Shown here piece by piece: positions 59,541 to 64,000 of a DNA stretch of 64,000 nt; the first letter of the stretch is position 1; every line of letters starts with the position of its first letter. Source of the DNA: Absidia repens. Its lineage: Eukaryota; Mucoromycota; Mucoromycetes; Mucorales; Cunninghamellaceae. Under the pieces are notes generated by a model. That model was given only the letters and a program-made list of their open reading frames with translations. It had not been told where the DNA came from and searched no databases. Both the position numbers and the translations under genes were made by a program. The DNA lies in NCBI GenBank assembly GCA_002105175.1, contig MCGE01000009.1:62001-126000 (forward strand). The letters are read 5' to 3'.

Positions 59541-60110
59541 TGGTGCGAACAGGTTATAACCTAAATATCCCGACATCAATCTTGAAACCCTAAGGCTTTT
59601 TTTTTTGTGGTGATTTTTTTTTTTTTTAATACGGATTTGAATAGTATAGGTCATGGCAAATATGAATCGGTATTTTTTTTATCAACTTTCATAATAAAAA
59701 AAAAAGCCTTAGGCATTTAAAGTTCGTCGGTCCAGGCTGTGAGGGGGAAAGTTGAGACAGGTCTTTTACTACAAAGGAAAATATATTAGTGGGCGGGGTT
59801 ATAAACAAGGCAGTTCTCTGTGCAACATAGCTCAGTTGCGAGGGGCAAAACTGGCCACTGATATGTTGTGGCTCGCAAATCATAAAAAGAAGAGCAACAT
59901 CACCGCAAGAAAAAAATGCATCAACTTATTTCATAACAATGTCACGCCCATATTCGTGCGCGATACAACCATGTTATCTTGATTAATTTTTCACTTCCAA
60001 TAAATATTTTTTTGTCTTCTCATTATACTATAAACTAACTATCATATATAAGTAGGGACAAAATATCAACATAGTATAATATCCTTACATGCATAAAAGT
60101 GATCAAGGTA

Positions 60111-61062
60111 TGGTGCGGCTCACTTATAATGTCAAATTTTAGACACGATCCTAGAAAGCTGATGGTTTTTTAAAAAATGGCCACCTCAAAATACAATGTA
60201 TGTATAAATAGGATAATTCAGACCTGTAATAAAAAAATGTGTACATCAGTTTGTTTTTTTTAGAAAAAGAAAAAGTTATCAGCCTTCAAAAAAAGAAGAC
60301 TTTGACTGGCAGGCCTAGGATTTGAAACGTATCTGATGTACTAAAAAGGAAAATGATATGTGCATTTATTTTGTAAAACAGCGCGAAAACTATAAAATAT
60401 TATACCGAAAACAAGGTAAAAAATTTTACACTTGGATACCAGGTCCTGTTTTTTGCTCGTTCCCGCTCCGATATCAAGCGTAGTTAGTAAACGTAGATGT
60501 AGACTGTAAGACTTGTAAACGAAGATTAGTTTATGTATTTTTATTTTTATTTATTATTTGTACAGTACAGTACAATAAAAAGTACCGCCCCTTCTTTTTT
60601 TTGTTGCTGTACGCACAGACACACACACACACCCGTTTTTTTTTCTGCTTATAATAAGCCCATGTTTATACATTTGGTAAGACAATCAAACAATGAGAAA
60701 GAATAATGATAGAAAAGCCAAGACAAAGTTTATTCAGTAGTAATTATAACAATGACAGCCAATACTGAACTAAGATGAAGGCTAATCTAATAGTGGTCCC
60801 AAATTCTGAATCCAAAGTGAAAGGGTTTCCCCATGCATCTCGTAATACCTGAGCTGAAAACCCTTCTAAACTAGTCCTGACACTAATTCTAGTTGAACAT
60901 CACCTCATTAAGATCAATCAAATGGCGGTGACTTGGGAAAAAAAAAAGAAAAGAAAGGAAGGAGGAAAAAAAAAAGACTTTAAAAGGCTTATTCAAACGG
61001 CGATAGAAACCACAAAATTGAAATGAAAGTTGAAAATTTGACATTGTAAGTGAGCCGCACCA
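60111..61062. mobile_element. TA-flanked inverted-repeat element (inner MITE)
   Basis: 952 bp. Left end TGGTGCGGCTCACTTATAAT, continuing GTCAAATTTT; the right end is its complement with one mismatch over 30 bases. TA flanks at 60109-60110 and 61063-61064. It carries dispersed repeat copy H in its middle and no transposase. Confidence 0.85.
60775..61010 (-). repeat. Dispersed core repeat, copy H (minus strand)
   Basis: Reverse complement has AATTAGTGTCAGGACTAG, TTTAGAAGGGTTTTCAGCTC, GATGCATGGGGAAACCCTTTC, within the inner MITE. Confidence 0.85.
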
Positions 61063-61341
61063 TATATCGTTTTCTATTCAGTAATATAAAAACAGGGAAT
61101 ATAAATGTGCTAAACTGAATCATAATACGATGTACTGAACTAATTCATGATCTATGTTCCAACGCAAAATAATCTAACCAGTCATTTATTGCTCCAGGGA
61201 CGGATCCATTTCATCGTCCCATGTGAATGCTGTTACATTGGTTGGTTGAATTGAGGCAAAAAGACCAAAAAAAAAAACGGAATTTGAAATCCAAAAATTG
61301 AGACAATTAACGTTCATTTAGGTTATAAACTGTTCGCAACA

Positions 61342-63349
61342 TATGGTTTTTATTTAACTGATAAAATATCAAGTCTTTTTATAATAAAATGAAGATCTAT
61401 GCGGCTGTGGATGGGAGCATGATACCGGTATATTTAAGACTACGGATAATTGAGGCTGTGTGCTATCTGATGTGTTGAATGACAAGTGTGAGATTAAGTG
61501 GGGAATTCAGGGGTAAAAAATAGAGTGAAGAGATAAGGCGGATATACAAATGATGATGGTATAGATGCTTTGATGTAAATATTTGCTCATTCCCGTTGAC
61601 TTGTCTTTTTTTTTTTTTTTTTTTTTGGATTTGCGCTCCCATTTTTTTTTTTTTTGGATCAACAATCCAGTCTGCCGGCGGCGGCGGTTGAATTCACACC
61701 CATCTGGCTTTACAGCCTGCAAAATCCAATTAACCTGCAATATACTCTTCTTCGCTTTATATAAAACGAACTACGAAACCGTTCAACTTCAAATTTTCCA
61801 TGCATCTTTAGAAATATTATACAATCATTTTTTGCCACCAAACCAACCATCCATCTCTCATACAATGAATTGCACAATGCTCTAAAGTTTACGCCTATAA
61901 GCTCACAGCTAAAGCCTACAGCCATAATAACCGCCTCTACATTATTGCCCACCATTCAACCACACACATACTTGGACATCCACGTTTGCTTGCATCCGCT
62001 TTCTAATCACATACTCCTTCTACTCATACCATTTTTTTTTTTTTTTTTCCCCATCCAATATCCCCATACACACACAGAAATACCCCTCCATACCGCTAAA
62101 AAAACATGGAAATCCGCTAAAAAAGCGCCGGGAGAGGCGCGGCTACGCCGCGCTTTTGCCAAAATGACCCAGGGGGCAGTGCGAGCGGCGCCCAAATTTT
62201 TTTCACCGCTCTAAGCTCCGAAGCCTGTGTAATGACCATTTTTGTTTTGACGGTTGCTTCCTTCGTTTTTGGTCTGACTGAAATTTGGATAAGTTTATGA
62301 TTGGAAATCTCGCATTTCTTAAAATCTTTAAAGATTTATCAATATTATTAGTGATATCTTCAATATATTGAAGTATATGATTATATTTGTTTGGCACACG
62401 TTCATGGATGAACTAACAATATTAGAGGGTCTTAATGGACGGAATTTAAAGGCGTGAATAATATTTCTAATTTTAGTAATTGATTTTAACAGTTGTTCTT
62501 TTTATAAAATGATATAGTTTGCCATTTCACAAGGTAGTTAAATGTATACATTAACTAGTGGTAAAACACAATATATATTATTGGTTTTTTTGGTAGAAAG
62601 TAACTTGGCTTAATGGCTGTATTGTTGTGAAACAAAAAAAGAAAGTCGAAAATGAAATGAGAATATTGATTTCTTTTATTTGATATGAATCAATCATTGT
62701 TTTATTCGGGGTGTGATTAATGTTGTATATCAACACATTCACCTATCATCCATCTATCCATCTACCATATATCTTTTCATGTATATATATAAATATATTT
62801 ATCCCTACACTTATTCCTATATCTTACTGCATGCACATGCGATCATTCAATAATAGGTAATTCGGACCCCGAATGCCCACTACACGAATTCCTATCATAT
62901 TCGTCACCCCTAATTTTACATGCCCACATACCATCACATCAGTATATATAAGACAATACATTTGAATAGAAATAAAGAATGATCCAAAAGTTTCACAATA
63001 CTTGATAACAAGTCCTATTCCATTTAATAATATAACAATACTGTATAAATGATAATGTCTAATTTATTTCGAGTAAAAGAAAAATAAAACAGTCCAAAAT
63101 ATAAAGAGAGGATTGTTTCAAGTAAGCTATGCGCAGGAGGAATAACAAAGCTATGTAAACGAATGTTCATCATCAGGAGGACTCTTAACAATACCTAAAT
63201 GAGGAGTATTGGTATTGATCAATACCTCTTAGCGGGATTAAAAATACCAAAACCTTAGCGAGACAATACCATTAGTAGGTATTGGTACTGATCGGTACCA
63301 GGTATTGAGGACTTTTTCTAAATACCATAATCGGGACGGGACCAAATTT
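61342..63349. other. Gene-free region with a GC-rich hairpin and palindromes
   Basis: No protein gene. T runs at 61604-61626, a GC-rich island at 62090-62215, and GGTATTG-type palindromes at 63188-63320. The rest is AT-rich with no recognised feature. Confidence 0.5.
62090..62215. repeat. GC-rich hairpin island
   Basis: Perfect stem GCGCGGC-TAC-GCCGCGC at 62137-62153, with nearby GCGCC and GGCGC arms and a direct repeat CCGCTAAAAAA at about 62093 and 62113, inside sequence otherwise about 70% AT. Confidence 0.6.
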
Positions 63350-63351
63350 AG

Positions 63352-64000
63352 AGCCCTACGCTCTGCCCACCATAGGAACCGTCCATCATTTTTTTCTCAA
63401 TCACTGCCCACCCAGAGTGCCAAATCACAGAGTCTTCCATCCCATCCCATCAAAACCCACACTTCAGAAATGCCCTGCCACCCAGTAGCTACATAGTTAA
63501 TACTACAGTATTCTCAACTTTGCTCTTCGATATATCCCATCACAACAAAATACACTGTAATGGCTGTTTCTTTACACAAATGCCTCACTGTTTTTTTTTT
63601 CTACGCACAAACGTATAGAGTTGGTGGAATCAGTCTCCATAATACCCAATCCGTTCCTTTTTCATAATATATATAAACACTCATTTTTTTTTTCTATACA
63701 TATGTAATACACAGTCGTTGAAGCTCATCATGTAAACGTACAACAATGAAACTAATTATGAGAAAAAGAACATATTTATTCAGACGTAGATACAAACGGT
63801 GACAAACTATTACTAAACTAATGAGTGCTAATCTACGGACGTTCCCAATTCCTACATCAAAAATGAAAGGGTTTTCCCATGATGTTTGTTTTGCGTTTTT
63901 TAAATCGCCCCTAATTCATATTCTAACACTAATCCTAAATCACCAATACGCCAATGAGCCATGCCATCATATCATTCAGACTATCATGAAGGAAAAAAAT
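63352..64000 (-). repeat. Dispersed core repeat, copy J, with long extension (runs off the window)
   Basis: The reverse complement is collinear with 18740-19375 over about 620 bp, including the core (ATCATGGGAAAACCCTTTC) and module 2 (CTATGGTGGGCAGAGCGT). Its 5' end lies beyond the window. Confidence 0.85.

Larger units (their letters stand above)
59541..61341. mobile_element. TA-flanked inverted-repeat element (outer, mariner-like MITE)
   Basis: Left end TGGTGCGAACAGGTTATAAC; the right end is its complement with two changes over about 25 bases (GGTTATAAACTGTTCGCAACA). TA on both sides (59539-59540, 61342-61343). No transposase frame is visible. A second element lies inside it. Confidence 0.7.

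Noticed and set aside
62100..62214. Open frame through the GC-rich island (KKAPGEARLRRAFAKM)
   Set aside because: No start context, unusual composition, overlaps hairpin arms; more likely non-coding.
1..64000. CRISPR arrays, bacterial operons or prophage
   Set aside because: No regular spacer arrays; genes are spliced and eukaryotic throughout.

Overview
The window is nuclear DNA from a filamentous fungus, most likely an early-diverging Mucoromycota species (Mucorales-like). The evidence is AT-rich sequence, very many short GT-AG introns with long T runs before the 3' splice site, a fused lycopene cyclase/phytoene synthase type gene, Tup1, a Zn2Cys6 transcription factor and Ty3-type LTR elements. 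The genus cannot be fixed from sequence alone.

Layout. 0.2-12.6 kb is gene-dense: an ADAL-type N6-methyl-AMP deaminase (+), an adenylate-kinase-like protein (-), translation elongation factor 1-alpha (+), a double-Myb telobox protein (+) and a CarRP-like prenyl synthase (-). 12.6-29.1 kb has no host protein gene. It holds dispersed repeats, then a nest of LTR insertions, ending in a young Ty3/gypsy element that sits 27 bp beyond the 3' end of a tRNA-Phe gene. 30.2-59.1 kb is again gene-dense: an F-box protein, an EI24/Rrt8-like membrane protein (-), acetyl-CoA synthetase (-), Tup1 (-), a SAM methyltransferase (+), a Zn2Cys6 regulator (+), a PPWD1-type cyclophilin (-), a small secreted cysteine-containing protein (+), an NDUFA4/MLRQ-type mitochondrial protein (-), an isoamyl-acetate-hydrolysing esterase (+) and a BAHD acyltransferase (+). 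59.1-64 kb is gene-free and holds two nested TA-flanked inverted-repeat elements and more dispersed repeats.

The genes do not form one pathway. Acetyl-CoA synthetase makes the acetyl donor used by many acyltransferases, and the esterase and BAHD enzyme are neighbours with related chemistry, but a functional cluster is only a guess.

The most unusual material is non-coding or mobile. (1) A ten-copy dispersed repeat family shares a 5' motif, a pyrimidine tract, a conserved core and AATAAA-type 3' ends; one of its hairpins shows a compensatory base change between copies. (2) The Ty3/gypsy element has equal-length LTRs and intact Gag-like and PR-RT-RNaseH frames but no integrase. All its dated relatives here have 4-bp target duplications, and at least two insertions landed just past the tRNA-Phe terminator. 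(3) The CarRP-like protein keeps the synthase motifs but has lost the cyclase motifs. (4) The esterase carries its catalytic serine in a 15-nt microexon.
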